Translations under genes and position numbers: made by a program
Notes under the pieces: generated by a model
Told to the model about the DNA's origin: nothing
The model's input: only the letters and a program-made list of their open reading frames with translations
Databases searched by the model: none
Source of the DNA: Paenarthrobacter nitroguajacolicus
GTDB lineage: Bacteria > Actinomycetota > Actinomycetes > Actinomycetales > Micrococcaceae
Length of the DNA: 64,000 nt
Assembly: GCF_007786235.1 (NCBI RefSeq)
Contig: NZ_VNFK01000003.1
Span: forward strand, 308,882 to 372,881
Direction: 5' to 3'
Shown: positions 27,032-36,913 of the stretch, piece after piece
How positions within the stretch are numbered: position 1 is the stretch's first letter
Layout of the letters: every line of letters begins with the position of its first letter

Positions 27032-28471
27032 TCAGCCGCGGGAGATCTGGATCATTTCTTCGCGCGGAACAACCTTGATGCGCTCGCGGACCACACCGTT
27101 GCCGTTTCCTTCGCCGGCGGACCACGAGGCACCCAGGGAAGCTTCGTGGGCATCGAGCCGGTTCCAGCCCTCCCAGGTGGTGTACTCCACCCCTCGTTCT
27201 TCGAGGAGGTCGATGATGGCCTGCGGGTCCGGGTTCTCGGCTGGCGGCAGGGTGAGCCGGTCTTCAAGGAGGAAGCCGATGGTCTCCAGGGCATCGCCCT
27301 TGGTGTGGCCGATCAGTCCTACCGGTCCACGCTTGATCCAGCCGGTGGCGTAGATACCCGGCACGTGGTTGCCGTCGGCATCCAGGACGCGGCCGCCGTC
27401 GTTCGGGATGACGCCGCGGCGGGAATCGTACTCCAGTTCATCCAACGGCGAACCGTGGTAGCCGATGGCGCGGTACACGGACTGGACCGGGTATTCGATG
27501 AACTCGCCGGTGCCCTTGACGTTGCCTGTGCCGTCCAACTGCATGCGCTCGAACTTGATCCCTGACACCTTGCCGGGCGTTTCCGGCGAATCCAGGATCT
27601 CCACCGGGCTGTGCAGGAAGTGCAGGTGCAGGCGGCGCGAGGACGGTTGCTCGGACTCCGCGTGCTCTTCCACCAGCCAGTTGGTCATGGTGTTGACCAT
27701 GGTTTTGATCTGGTTGTTGGTCTTGATGGCTTCATCCGATGCTTCGTCGAACTCGAAGTCTTCCGGGTACAGCACGATGTCCACGTCCTTGCAGTGGGAC
27801 AGTTCGCGCAGCTCCAAGGGAGTGAATTTCACTTGGGCAGGACCGCGCCGCCCGAACACATGGACATCGGTGACGGGGGATTTCTTGAGTCCGGCGTAAA
27901 CGTTGTCCGGGATCTCCGTGACCAGCAGTTCCTCGGGGTGCTTGACCAGCATGCGGGCCACGTCCAGGGCCACGTTGCCATTGCCGATCACTGCGATTTC
28001 CTTGGCCTCCAGGGGCCAGTCCCGGGGAACGTCGGGGTGTCCGTCGTACCAGGAAACAAAGTCGGCGCCACCGAAGGAACCCTCCAGCTCGATACCCGGG
28101 ATCTTGAGGTCTGCGTCCTTGATGGCACCGGTAGAGAAGATCACGGCGTCGTAGAACGCGCGGAAATCATGCAAGGTCAGGTCCTTGCCGTAGGTGACGT
28201 TGCCCAGGAAGCGGATGTCGCCGCGGTCCAGCACCTTGTGCAGTGCATTGACGATCCCCTTGATGCGGGGGTGATCGGGCGCCACGCCGTAGCGGATCAA
28301 ACCGTAGGGCGCCGGGTAGGCCTCAAAGAGGTCGATGCTGACCTCGACGTCCCCGTCCTTGACCTCATTGGATTTAGTCAGGATGTCCGCGGCGTAAACG
28401 CCGGCCGGGCCTGCGCCCACAATGGCGACACGAAGCGGACGTTTGGGGGTGGTTGCGGCTGAGTTGGACAC
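27032..28471 (-). CDS. fprA: Ferredoxin-NADP+ reductase, adrenodoxin reductase (FprA) type, copy 1
   Basis: This 479-residue flavoprotein transfers electrons between NADPH and ferredoxins. The FAD-binding GxGxxG is at the start, 'VAIVGAGPAGVYAADIL'. The NADP site is 'IAVIGNGNVALDVARML' near residue 165, and 'ATGWIKRGPVGLIGHTKGDA' near 375 matches mycobacterial FprA. It starts with GTG at 28471. A paralogue encoded at 49588-51054 shares most of its length. Partner ferredoxin is not encoded nearby. Confidence 0.95.
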   Translation of the reverse strand: MSNSAATTPKRPLRVAIVGAGPAGVYAADILTKSNEVKDGDVEVSIDLFEAYPAPYGLIRYGVAPDHPRIKGIVNALHKVLDRGDIRFLGNVTYGKDLTLHDFRAFYDAVIFSTGAIKDADLKIPGIELEGSFGGADFVSWYDGHPDVPRDWPLEAKEIAVIGNGNVALDVARMLVKHPEELLVTEIPDNVYAGLKKSPVTDVHVFGRRGPAQVKFTPLELRELSHCKDVDIVLYPEDFEFDEASDEAIKTNNQIKTMVNTMTNWLVEEHAESEQPSSRRLHLHFLHSPVEILDSPETPGKVSGIKFERMQLDGTGNVKGTGEFIEYPVQSVYRAIGYHGSPLDELEYDSRRGVIPNDGGRVLDADGNHVPGIYATGWIKRGPVGLIGHTKGDALETIGFLLEDRLTLPPAENPDPQAIIDLLEERGVEYTTWEGWNRLDAHEASLGASWSAGEGNGNGVVRERIKVVPREEMIQISRG

Positions 28472-28628
28472 CGTGAGCCCTTCCGAAAGCAGTAAGCCAC
28501 GCCGTTGTAGGGGCGCGCAGATTTCAATTCTAGATGTCGACCTTACGCGCGGCCGCTTATATGGCAGGAGTCACAGAAATTCGCAAAGATTGCGGAATAT
28601 TGCGTGCCGGCATGGTGTTGGCGACAAT

Positions 28629-29660
28629 GTGTCGACTCCGGATCAGATCATCTCAAGCTCTTCTTCAAACCAGCCCACGACGGCGCCAGCCCGGGGCGGC
28701 GGTCAAGGCACCGGCGGTTCCGCCAAACCGGTGAGGAGCGAGTCGACGGCGGGGATCCTGTTCGGCATCGGCGCTTACGGCCTGTGGGGGCTGCTTCCGC
28801 TGTACTTCTTCGTCCTGATGCCGGCCAGTGCCATCGAGATCGTGGCCAACCGGATCGTGTGGTCCTTGCTCTTCTGTGCCCTGCTGATCACCATCACCCG
28901 TGCATGGAAGACGTTCTGGACCGCGGTGAAGGATCGTTCTGTGTTCGGTCCCCTTGCCTTGGCTGCGGGACTGATCGCCATCAACTGGCTGACCTACACC
29001 TTTGGCGTCACCACGGGCCATGCCGTTGAGACGTCCTTGGGCTACTTCATCAACCCCTTGGTCTCCGTGCTCCTGGGCGTTTTCGTCCTGAAGGAGAAGC
29101 TGCGTCCCCTGCAGTGGGCAGCTGTGGGCATTGGCTTCGTCGCGGTGGGCGTGCTGACTTTTTCCTACGGTCAACTTCCCTGGATCGCTTTGATCCTGGC
29201 CTTCAGCTTCGGCCTGTATGGCTTCGTGAAGAAGCGCGTAGGACCAAAAGTTGACGCGCTCACCAGCCTGAGCGTCGAGACCGTGGTCTTGGCTCCCCTT
29301 GCCGGCATCACCATGGTGGTCCTGGGCGTCACAGGCGCCCAGACTCTCACCACCCTGGGCGCCGGCCACTTCTGGCTGCTGGTGGCTTCCGGTGTCATCA
29401 CTGCCGTGCCGCTGCTCTTCTTCGGCGCTTCGGCCCGTCGCCTGCCCATGACCACCATCGGTCTGCTGCAGTACTTCGCCCCGGTCCTTCAGTTCATTGT
29501 GGCGCTGACGGTGTTCAACGAGACCATGACGACGGCCCGCTGGATCGGCTTCTGCGTGGTGTGGCTGGCGCTGATCCTGCTGACCATCGACATGCTTCGC
29601 ACCACCAGGAAGAACTCGGTGCTGAAAAAGAAAGCGCGGCTGGCAGCTGCCGGAGCTTAG
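28629..29660 (+). CDS. rarD: RarD-like EamA family transporter
   Basis: This 343-residue inner membrane protein of the drug/metabolite transporter superfamily has about ten hydrophobic segments in two EamA halves. 'STAGILFGIGAYGLWGLLPLYFF' and 'EIVANRIVWSLLF' match RarD. The GTG at 28629 gives a 43-residue polar N-terminal tail (SSSSSNQPTTAPARGGG); a shorter start at 'VRSESTAG' cannot be excluded because no strong ribosome-binding site is visible for either. The stop sits next to the convergent fucosidase stop codon. Function as a metabolite exporter is inferred. Confidence 0.85.
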   Translation: MSTPDQIISSSSSNQPTTAPARGGGQGTGGSAKPVRSESTAGILFGIGAYGLWGLLPLYFFVLMPASAIEIVANRIVWSLLFCALLITITRAWKTFWTAVKDRSVFGPLALAAGLIAINWLTYTFGVTTGHAVETSLGYFINPLVSVLLGVFVLKEKLRPLQWAAVGIGFVAVGVLTFSYGQLPWIALILAFSFGLYGFVKKRVGPKVDALTSLSVETVVLAPLAGITMVVLGVTGAQTLTTLGAGHFWLLVASGVITAVPLLFFGASARRLPMTTIGLLQYFAPVLQFIVALTVFNETMTTARWIGFCVVWLALILLTIDMLRTTRKNSVLKKKARLAAAGA

Positions 29661-31022
29661 CTAGTCCAGCACGTCCGGGTTGGGTTCCTTTTCGGAAGCA
29701 GGATGGGCAAGGGCACTGGTTTCGACGGCGAAGACGCGTGGTCCGGCATTCGAGGCACCCCCCAATTCCACCTCGAATACAGAGTCGGCCAGCCCCTTGA
29801 ACGGATACTCACCTGAGCCCAACAACCGCAGGCCCACGAGTTCCAGGCCTGTGGGCAGTTCCAAACGGATCCGCCCGGATGCGGGCGCACGTGTCACTAC
29901 CGCGAACACCTTTCCCGTGCTGCTGTCCCGGGTGAAATACCCCCACCCCGGATAGTCCCAGCCCTCGGCGTAGCCGCACCCGTAGATTGCTTCGCCGTTG
30001 ACCGCGAGCCATTCCCCCACGGTGCGGGCTATCTCCACCTCTGCAGGGGCCATGGAGCCGTCGCCTCGGGGGCCGAAGTTCAGCAGGAAGTTGCCGCCCA
30101 AGGACGTGCAGTGGGCAATCATGTCCACCACATCCCAAGGATGTTTGAGCGTCGACTGCGCCCACGGGCCTTGGTGGTATCCCCAGCTGGCCTGCGGAAT
30201 GGTCATGCACGCTTCCCAGTCGCGGGCAGCCACGCTGCGGTCCCACGGCTCCGGCAGCCTCCGCTCGTAACCGCTTTCGTAGTCGCCCATCAGCAAGCCG
30301 TTGGAGTCCACGTGCCTGGCTCCAAGGTCGTCCGCCCGCAAGCGGCTGTTGACCACCACGCCGGGAAGACGTTCTTTCAACATCCGTTCGACCTCCCAGG
30401 TCCACCACCCGTTGGCCTTCACGGATTCGTCCCACGTGCCGTCGAACCAGAAGCCCTTCACGCTCGGATAGCGTTCGGCCAGTTCTTCCAACTGTTTCAT
30501 CGCGAAGTCGAGGTAGCGGGCGAAAGCCAGGTTGTCGGCGTCGTTCTCCAGCGTGAAGCGCCAGTCCGGGTGCCTCCAGTCCAGCACCGAGTAGTAGAAG
30601 TTGACGTCAATCCCCCGGGCTTCATACGCCGCCACCAGTTCGCCCAGGACATCGCGACCGGAAGGGGTGTTACCCATGTGGAAGTCCGTGTGGGCGCTCG
30701 GCCACAGGCAGAAACCATCGTGGTGCTTGGTGGTGATGGTCATGTAGCGGGCACCCAGCGCCACGGCTGTGTCCGCCCACCGCTCGGCGTCGAAATCCGC
30801 CAGCGTGAAATCGTTGGCGAGCGCCTCCCAGCGTTGCTGCGGAACCTTTGCCACCCGCGGCAGGAACTCCGCCGCGAACTCCACGTCTTTGCCTTCCCAG
30901 CGACCAGCCGGCAGGGCGTAAAGACCCCAGTGAATGAACTGCCCCACGCGATGGCCGCGGAATCGCTGCATCGCAGCATCCTCACGAGGTTTTTCCCGCG
31001 ACGCCCCGTATTTGAGTTCCAT
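29661..31022 (-). CDS. Alpha-L-fucosidase (glycoside hydrolase family 29)
   Basis: This 453-residue enzyme hydrolyses terminal alpha-L-fucose. The family signature 'GQFIHWGLYALPAGRWEG' is near residue 30, the 'YMTITTKHHDGFCLWPS' block near 95, and 'VKGFWFDGTWDE' near 190 contains the nucleophilic aspartate of GH29. No signal peptide is visible, so it is cytoplasmic and probably acts on imported oligosaccharides. Its ATG overlaps the stop of the upstream DUF2264 gene (TAATG), which makes it the last gene of the LacI-controlled minus-strand operon. Confidence 0.93.
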   Translation of the reverse strand: MELKYGASREKPREDAAMQRFRGHRVGQFIHWGLYALPAGRWEGKDVEFAAEFLPRVAKVPQQRWEALANDFTLADFDAERWADTAVALGARYMTITTKHHDGFCLWPSAHTDFHMGNTPSGRDVLGELVAAYEARGIDVNFYYSVLDWRHPDWRFTLENDADNLAFARYLDFAMKQLEELAERYPSVKGFWFDGTWDESVKANGWWTWEVERMLKERLPGVVVNSRLRADDLGARHVDSNGLLMGDYESGYERRLPEPWDRSVAARDWEACMTIPQASWGYHQGPWAQSTLKHPWDVVDMIAHCTSLGGNFLLNFGPRGDGSMAPAEVEIARTVGEWLAVNGEAIYGCGYAEGWDYPGWGYFTRDSSTGKVFAVVTRAPASGRIRLELPTGLELVGLRLLGSGEYPFKGLADSVFEVELGGASNAGPRVFAVETSALAHPASEKEPNPDVLD

Positions 31023-32971
31023 TACTTTCCCACCTGCCCGTCCCACGGAACAAACGTCCGCAGGTCAAAAGTCTGCGAAGTGCCGCTGGCCCACGACACG
31101 GAAACTTCCGTACCGGAAACCACGACGGCGGCAGCCGCCTGGAGCGCGTCGGGCACCAGAGCCTGTCCCCGGGTCAGCGTGTGGAGGGCAACGTGGACGG
31201 TTTCCTCACTGTTGCGCTCCGCACCAAGGCTCGGGACTGCTGAGTGCTTGCCCATGGCGTTGGCATCCGTATACCGCGTGGTCCGCGGCTCTTCCCAGCC
31301 GTGCACCGCCGTCACGGCGGCGTAGACATCACCGTTGCCGGCCCACGCGGTGTTCTCGGTCGTTCCAACGTCCACCGGTGTGGCGCCGGCTACAGCATGG
31401 CCACCCTCCCGGACGGAATACTCCACCGGGCCACGGACCAAATGGCAGCGAAGTTCGTGGATGCCGTCCACCACCGAAACTGTAGTGACGGCCGTGCCGG
31501 GCAAGGTCTTCCCGTACAACTGCGGGACATGGACGGAACCACTGACGAGTCCGTCCGTGCGGGTGGCGCGGAGGGCACAGCGCCGGCTCGCCACGCCGTC
31601 GGACCCCAGCAACGCAAGGTGACCATCCACGTTGTCCTCCCACGCAACTCCTGTCCCCGGCGCTGTATGGGTGGAATAGGAGAACTTGGCGTAGTGCGGA
31701 TCATCAGGGTCCGTGCCGCCGCCCACGGGCAGGCCGCAATGGTCGCTGCCGTGGTTCGTCAGGCGGACCACGCCGCTATCGCTGGACACCGTCCAGCCCG
31801 CATCAGGCAAGGCCCGAACTGCGGCCGGGCCATCGGTAGGCTGCGGCTCTTCAACGTCCTGCCATACACTGTGCTCCGGCGGCAGCGCCAAACCCAGGAA
31901 GCCGATGCCTGCCAGATACGGTGAACCGAACCCGCTGTACGCCTGGCAGGAGCCCAGATGTTCGTCATACCAACCCAAGTTCGGCGGCCCATCAACGCCA
32001 ACGCCCTTCGCGGTGAAGTTGGCCAGGACCCCGGACGCCAGTCGACGTGTGGCACCCGGCGTCAACGGGTTTACGCCAGAGATCTCGGCACACCACAAAG
32101 CGGCCAGGACCGCGGTGCGGTACGCCAAGGATCGCCCGACATGCAGCACTGCCCCATCACTGGCGAACATCAGGCTCTGCGTACCCACGAATTCGCGCAA
32201 GCGCTCCAGATGACGGCGACCCTCAGGGGTGTCCTCGCGGCCCGTCATAGCGTACCAAGCCCACAGATAGGGGTGGATGGCCCACGCGTTGTAATAGTCG
32301 ATGGCGTGCTCCGGCCCGTCCGTGTACCAGCCGTCGCCCAGGTACCAGGACTCCACCCGGGCCACATTCCGCGCACCCGTGCAGCCTGACACGTCCTCGC
32401 CCACCGAACGCAGGAAACCCTCCGCCATCGCCGGGAAAAGCTGCCAGTTATTGCCCCACACCTCGAGCCGGGCATGGTGCCGCAACCAGCCGGCAACTTG
32501 CTTCTTCTCCCCCGCATCCAAGGGCTCCCACAGCCACTCCTTGGCAATGTGGAGCGCGAAAGCAATGTTCGCGGCCTCCACAATCGAGTTGGTCACCCCC
32601 AGCAACGGAGACTTGCACGCGACACCCAACGGCCAACGCTCCGCCCCCTCAGGATCGGTTCCGGCCAGCAACGCCTCCCGGTACCAGGCCGCCAAGCCCA
32701 AGCGATCCTGGCCACGGGCACCGGCAATACGCGGCGCCGCCATCAGCAGGCTCCGGCCTATGGTCTCCATGCCCTCCCGGCGCTCGCCGTCACGCGTCAC
32801 CGGGCCCGGCAGGCGGGGGCTGGCCTTGAGCGGGCTGGAGTAGTTTCGGATGTGTTCCAGCCAGTGATCGGCGGTGTTCTCCCAGTGGTCTCGGGTCCAA
32901 CCCGTGAGCGGGGACAGGATGGGGTCGGGTTTCGGGAGCCAGGGCTGGGTTGCTGGCAGTGGCTGTGTCAC
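31022..32971 (-). CDS. DUF2264 family protein, probable carbohydrate-active enzyme
   Basis: This 649-residue cytoplasmic protein starts with GTG at 32971. The N-terminal two thirds form the DUF2264 (alpha/alpha toroid) region, with 'GDGWYTDGPEHAIDYYNAWAIHPYLW' near residue 220 and 'WGNNWQLFPAMAEGFLRS' near 175. The C-terminal part is a beta-rich domain, like those in heparinase II/III-type lyases. Members sit in carbohydrate degradation loci and are suspected glycoside hydrolases or lyases acting on uronides or rhamnose; no activity can be assigned here. It lies between the binding protein and fucosidase genes. Confidence 0.82.
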   Translation of the reverse strand: MTQPLPATQPWLPKPDPILSPLTGWTRDHWENTADHWLEHIRNYSSPLKASPRLPGPVTRDGERREGMETIGRSLLMAAPRIAGARGQDRLGLAAWYREALLAGTDPEGAERWPLGVACKSPLLGVTNSIVEAANIAFALHIAKEWLWEPLDAGEKKQVAGWLRHHARLEVWGNNWQLFPAMAEGFLRSVGEDVSGCTGARNVARVESWYLGDGWYTDGPEHAIDYYNAWAIHPYLWAWYAMTGREDTPEGRRHLERLREFVGTQSLMFASDGAVLHVGRSLAYRTAVLAALWCAEISGVNPLTPGATRRLASGVLANFTAKGVGVDGPPNLGWYDEHLGSCQAYSGFGSPYLAGIGFLGLALPPEHSVWQDVEEPQPTDGPAAVRALPDAGWTVSSDSGVVRLTNHGSDHCGLPVGGGTDPDDPHYAKFSYSTHTAPGTGVAWEDNVDGHLALLGSDGVASRRCALRATRTDGLVSGSVHVPQLYGKTLPGTAVTTVSVVDGIHELRCHLVRGPVEYSVREGGHAVAGATPVDVGTTENTAWAGNGDVYAAVTAVHGWEEPRTTRYTDANAMGKHSAVPSLGAERNSEETVHVALHTLTRGQALVPDALQAAAAVVVSGTEVSVSWASGTSQTFDLRTFVPWDGQVGK

Positions 32972-33016
32972 GGTGTTGAATCCTTGGGCTTGTGCAGACT
33001 GGGTTAGGGGGACCGG

Positions 33017-34666
33017 CTACTTTGCCAGCGCTGACTCGTATTCGCCGCGGATGGTGTCGCCACCATTCTTCTTCCAGTCCGCAACGGCGCTCTTGAGTGC
33101 GTCCATGGTGCCACGGCCGGCGATGACTGCGGTCGCGGCGTCGGAGACGGGTTGGCCCAGCTTGGCGCCCTTGCTGGCATTGGTGGGGCTGAACAGCGTG
33201 CCGCAGGGATCTTCCACACCCAACGGGATGAGTTTTGAGTAGGCATTGTGCATGATGTCCACAATGTCCTTGTTGCTGGGGTCGTACACCACTTGCTGCG
33301 GCGCCGCGAGGTATTTCCACGGGACGGCGTTATCCAACAGGGCCCGGTCAGTGACCACGGGGTTTCCGTTGGCATCCAAGGTGTAGTCCGCGCCCTCGGC
33401 CCCGTAGTTCAGCAGCAGGTACTCCTCGCTGCCAAATGGTGCCGCCAGGAAGTTGGCCACCGCCAGGACTTCCTTGAGCTTGGCTTCGTCCGCCTTCTTC
33501 AGCATCACGGTGCCGAACGTGATGTTGTCCAACCAGGTCTGCGCCTTGCCGCCGTCGTGGCCCACCGGAATGAACGGCACGGCTTTGTTGGCCTTGTTCG
33601 CCGCTGGAATGCTGCGGCCGTACCCGGTGGGTCCGATGTAGGCCGGGAGTCCGTCGTAGATCATGGCCACTTTGCCGGAGATGAAGGAGTTCACCATCTG
33701 CGACTTCGTCCAGCCCTCGGAGCCGGGAACGTACAAACCGTCCTTGTACAGCTTGGCTGCGAACTCGATCGCGGCCATGTATTCGTCCGTCTCGAACGCC
33801 CTGGTGAGTTTGCCGCCGTCGTTCTTCCAGACGTTCGGTGTGCGGAACATGTGGTGCAGCATGGTGAGCCCAAACTTGGTGCTGCCCAACGCCCACTGGT
33901 TCTTGGAGGGGTTGGTGAGTTCCTTGGCCACCCGGTAGAAGTCGTCCTTGTCCTTGATGTCTTCCGTGGACTTGACGCCAACGTTCTCCAGCAGCGTCTG
34001 GTTCACGAAGCCGGACCCACCGGTGAGGTTGCGCGGAATGGGCAGCGAGTACAGCTTGCCGGCCTGGACGGTCTGCTTCCAGAACACCTCCGGAATGGCC
34101 GCCAGGTTGGGATAGTCCTTGATTTTGTCGCCACCCAGCAACGGAGTCAGGTCCGCACATTTGGCCTGCAGGAACTCCACGATGTTGGGCACTGCGGCGC
34201 CGTCGTTGAGCATGAGGTCCGGAAGCTCGCCGCCGGCGATGATGGTGTTGAACTTGGTGGCGTAGTCGTCCGAGGAGACCGAGGTGATGTCCACCTGCCC
34301 GCCCAGACGGGCTTCGATGGCCTGCCATGCAGGGTTGTCCGCCCGCGCATTGGGGGCGGTGCCGAACAAGTTGGTGATAGCCGTGATCTTGCCTCCCTTC
34401 AGCGGTGCTGTCTGCACGCTGCGGAACGGCGCGGGGTACTTGTAGAACGCCGACGGCACGCCTTGGGCGGTACCGGGGATGTCGGCGGCGGCTGACTGGA
34501 GGGGCATGTGCGTGGGCAACAAGGCTTCGCTGGCGTTCGAGGCAACACTGGTGGTGCGCTGTCCGCAGCCTGCCAGGGCTCCGCCGCTGAAGAGAGCCAG
34601 CGCACCGATGCCTGCTACGGAGAGGAAGTTCCGGCGGCTGGGGCCGGCAGAGGGTACTGCGTTCAT
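33017..34666 (-). CDS. Extracellular sugar-binding lipoprotein of an ABC importer (LplA-like)
   Basis: This 549-residue substrate-binding protein has a Tat-like N-terminus (SRRNFL at residues 10-15) and lipobox 'LAGC' with Cys34, so it is exported folded and lipid-anchored. Size and the 'KGGKITAITNLFGTAPNA', 'DLMLNDGAAVPNIVEFLQ' and 'GKVAMIYDGLPAYIGPTG' segments fit the family 1 LplA/YtcQ-type solute-binding proteins for oligosaccharides derived from complex polysaccharides. It follows the two permease genes at a 31-base gap. No ATPase gene is in the locus, so a shared MsmX-like ATPase is expected. Confidence 0.9.
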   Translation of the reverse strand: MNAVPSAGPSRRNFLSVAGIGALALFSGGALAGCGQRTTSVASNASEALLPTHMPLQSAAADIPGTAQGVPSAFYKYPAPFRSVQTAPLKGGKITAITNLFGTAPNARADNPAWQAIEARLGGQVDITSVSSDDYATKFNTIIAGGELPDLMLNDGAAVPNIVEFLQAKCADLTPLLGGDKIKDYPNLAAIPEVFWKQTVQAGKLYSLPIPRNLTGGSGFVNQTLLENVGVKSTEDIKDKDDFYRVAKELTNPSKNQWALGSTKFGLTMLHHMFRTPNVWKNDGGKLTRAFETDEYMAAIEFAAKLYKDGLYVPGSEGWTKSQMVNSFISGKVAMIYDGLPAYIGPTGYGRSIPAANKANKAVPFIPVGHDGGKAQTWLDNITFGTVMLKKADEAKLKEVLAVANFLAAPFGSEEYLLLNYGAEGADYTLDANGNPVVTDRALLDNAVPWKYLAAPQQVVYDPSNKDIVDIMHNAYSKLIPLGVEDPCGTLFSPTNASKGAKLGQPVSDAATAVIAGRGTMDALKSAVADWKKNGGDTIRGEYESALAK

Positions 34667-34697
34667 GGGTCTTCCCTTTCAAGAGTGGAGAGTTTGA

Positions 34698-35627
34698 CTA
34701 GCCTTTGATGGCGCCGGTGAGGACGCCCTTGGTGAAGTACCGCTGGAGGAACGGGAACACGATCACTATGGGGATCAGGGAAATCACGACGACGGCCATC
34801 TGGATCGCCTGCGACGGCACCGCGATCTCGGCTACTGCGGAGTCGCCCATGGGCTGGCCGAGCAACACGTATTGCCGCAGGATCATGGACAGCGGCCACT
34901 TGTCGTCGTTCAGGTAGAGCATGGCGTTGAAGAACGCGTTCCAGTAGCCCACTGCGTAGAACAGTCCGACGACGGCCAGCACCCCTCGCGAGAGCGGCAG
35001 CACCATCTGGACCAGGATGCGGAAGTCTCCCGCGCCGTCGATCTTCGCGGCCTCGAACAGTTCCTGCGGGAGGTTCATGAAGAAGGACCGGACCACCACC
35101 AGGTTGAAGGCACTCATCAAGGTGGGCAGGACCAGCGCCGCGTAGCTGTCCAGCAGTCCGAGTTCCTTGACCATGAGGAAGCTGGGGATGATGCCGGGGC
35201 TGAAAAGCATGGTGAAGAGGGCTGTCATGAGGAAGAAGCGCCCGCCGACCAGGTCACGCCGCGTGAGGCCGTAGGCCATGGCCACCGTGACCACCAGGGA
35301 GAGGGCCGTGCCCACGGTGGTGATAAGGAGGGAGCGGATCAAAGCATCGGTCACGACGCCGCCGGCGAAGATGGTCTGGTAGGCAGCGAACGTGGGCTCT
35401 TTGGGGAAGAGGACCAAGCCGTTGTTGTTGGCGATCTCGCTTTGGCTGGAGAGGCTCGTAGCCAAGACGGCCAGCAGCGGGTACAGGGCCAGGAAGCAGA
35501 TGATCACCAGGGCGATGGCTTTGGAAACCTGGATGGCGGGCTTCGGCTTCTCCATCCAGATGGGGCGGGTGTCCTTGGACTTCAGGCGGCCCAGGCCGGC
35601 CACCAGCGTGCTACTTGGATTTGCCAT
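34698..35627 (-). CDS. Carbohydrate ABC transporter permease (LplC/YtcP-like)
   Basis: This 309-residue permease has six hydrophobic segments and the EAA motif in 'NLPQELFEAAKIDGAGDFRILVQMVLPLSRGVLAV'. The start at ATG 35625-35627 overlaps the last 17 bases of the upstream permease gene. An earlier in-frame start would overlap it further without a better site. It forms the second half of the heterodimeric membrane channel. Confidence 0.92.
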   Translation of the reverse strand: MANPSSTLVAGLGRLKSKDTRPIWMEKPKPAIQVSKAIALVIICFLALYPLLAVLATSLSSQSEIANNNGLVLFPKEPTFAAYQTIFAGGVVTDALIRSLLITTVGTALSLVVTVAMAYGLTRRDLVGGRFFLMTALFTMLFSPGIIPSFLMVKELGLLDSYAALVLPTLMSAFNLVVVRSFFMNLPQELFEAAKIDGAGDFRILVQMVLPLSRGVLAVVGLFYAVGYWNAFFNAMLYLNDDKWPLSMILRQYVLLGQPMGDSAVAEIAVPSQAIQMAVVVISLIPIVIVFPFLQRYFTKGVLTGAIKG

Positions 35628-36654
35628 TGGAATAGACACCTTCCTGTCCAAAGAGATGGGCGAGTTTGTTGGCACCGAGCACCAGGATCAGGCCCACAAT
35701 GCCCTTCACCAGGCCCACGGCCGCCGCGGGACCCCATTGGCCGTCCTGGATACCGTGGAAATAGACGTAGGTATCCAGCACTTCTCCGGCGCCGGGGCCC
35801 ACGTTGTCTCGCTGGAGGACAATCTGTTCGAAGCCGACGGACAGGATGCTGCCCAGGTTGAGGATGAGGAGCAGGATGATCACCGGCATGATTCCGGGGA
35901 GGGTGATGTGCCACAGCCTGTGGCGTGCATTCGCTCCATCCACGGCCGCGGCTTCGTAGAGTTCCTGGTCCACGTTCATCAGGGCTGCCAGGAAGATGAT
36001 GGTCCCCCATCCTGCGTCCTTCCAGATGGACTGGATGGTGACCAGGAACGGGAAGAACTCGGGAGTGGTCATGGCGTCGAAGCGCTGAAGGCCCAGGCTC
36101 TCCAGCAGGTGCGGGACAGCGCCGGTGGCACCGAGGACTTCGGAGAAGACCGCCACGATGATCACCCAGCCGATGAAGTGCGGCAGGTAGACCACGCTCT
36201 GGACGAACTTCCTGATCCTGTTGGACACGATGCTGTTCAACAGCAAGGCCAGGCAGATGGGAACCGGGAAGAACAGGGCCAATTGGAGCCCCGTGATCAC
36301 CAAGGTGTTGCGGAGTGCTTCCCAGAAGGCGCCGTCCTGGAACATTGCCGCGAAGTTGTCCAGGCCCACCCAGACGCTGTCCACGAAACCGAGGTACGGC
36401 TTGTAGTCGAGGAAAGCGATGATGTTGCCGGCAAGCGGGACGTAGTGGAACACCACGAAGTATAAGAAGCCCGGCGCGATCAGCAGCAACATCACTTTGT
36501 CGCGGCGGATCCGGGCCATGAGGCTCTTCTTGCGGCCCTGCCCTGCGGCGGGTTCCGCCGGTGGGCGGCCCCGACGGCGGCCTTCCGCCACCGGCGCCAG
36601 CCCGCCGACGTCGGGCGTCGCCTGGGGCGTGAGTGTCTGGCTGTTGCTGCTCAT
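35611..36654 (-). CDS. Carbohydrate ABC transporter permease (LplB-like)
   Basis: This 347-residue permease is the first gene of the minus-strand operon and starts with ATG at 36652-36654 behind GAGGAAATAC. A polar, Arg-rich N-terminus of about 45 residues precedes six transmembrane segments. The EAA loop 'ELYEAAAVDGANARHRLWHITLPGIMPVI' contacts the ATPase. Together with the LplC-like partner and binding protein it should import oligosaccharides released by the nearby lyase and other secreted enzymes. Confidence 0.92.
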   Translation of the reverse strand: MSSNSQTLTPQATPDVGGLAPVAEGRRRGRPPAEPAAGQGRKKSLMARIRRDKVMLLLIAPGFLYFVVFHYVPLAGNIIAFLDYKPYLGFVDSVWVGLDNFAAMFQDGAFWEALRNTLVITGLQLALFFPVPICLALLLNSIVSNRIRKFVQSVVYLPHFIGWVIIVAVFSEVLGATGAVPHLLESLGLQRFDAMTTPEFFPFLVTIQSIWKDAGWGTIIFLAALMNVDQELYEAAAVDGANARHRLWHITLPGIMPVIILLLILNLGSILSVGFEQIVLQRDNVGPGAGEVLDTYVYFHGIQDGQWGPAAAVGLVKGIVGLILVLGANKLAHLFGQEGVYSNGKSK

Positions 36655-36728
36655 GTATTTCCTCTGTCTGCGCCGAAGCCGGCGGATGTGGAGTGGCCCG
36701 GCGTTTGGGGAACGCTCAGTGGCTAGAA

Positions 36729-36746
36729 ATAGTAAGCGTTTACTAT
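36729..36746. promoter_or_regulatory. LacI-type operator 1
   Basis: An 18-base palindrome reads ATAGTAAGCGTTTACTAT; the 7-base arms are perfect around a central GCGT. It is 75 bases upstream of the LplB-like permease start. With operator 2 it gives the consensus ATAG-N-AAGCG-N-TT-N-CTAT. Central CG and A/T flanks are typical of LacI/GalR family sites. Confidence 0.72.
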
Positions 36747-36860
36747 GGAGAACAAGCTACCCAGTAGAAATGTGTGATGTCAATAACATGCACAAATCCT
36801 TACATCCACTGGATATTCGGGATTGACAGCCTTTCAATCGCACACTTAGGCTGACTTTCG

Positions 36861-36878
36861 ATAGCAAGCGCTTTCTAT
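36861..36878. promoter_or_regulatory. LacI-type operator 2
   Basis: This 18-base site reads ATAGCAAGCGCTTTCTAT, a palindrome with one mismatched pair. It is 36 bases upstream of the 2-hydroxyacid dehydrogenase start and 114 bases from operator 1, so looping across the divergent promoter region is possible. Confidence 0.75.
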
Positions 36879-36913
36879 AGTTTTCTACCACCACGACCGG
36901 ACGGAAACCTGCA

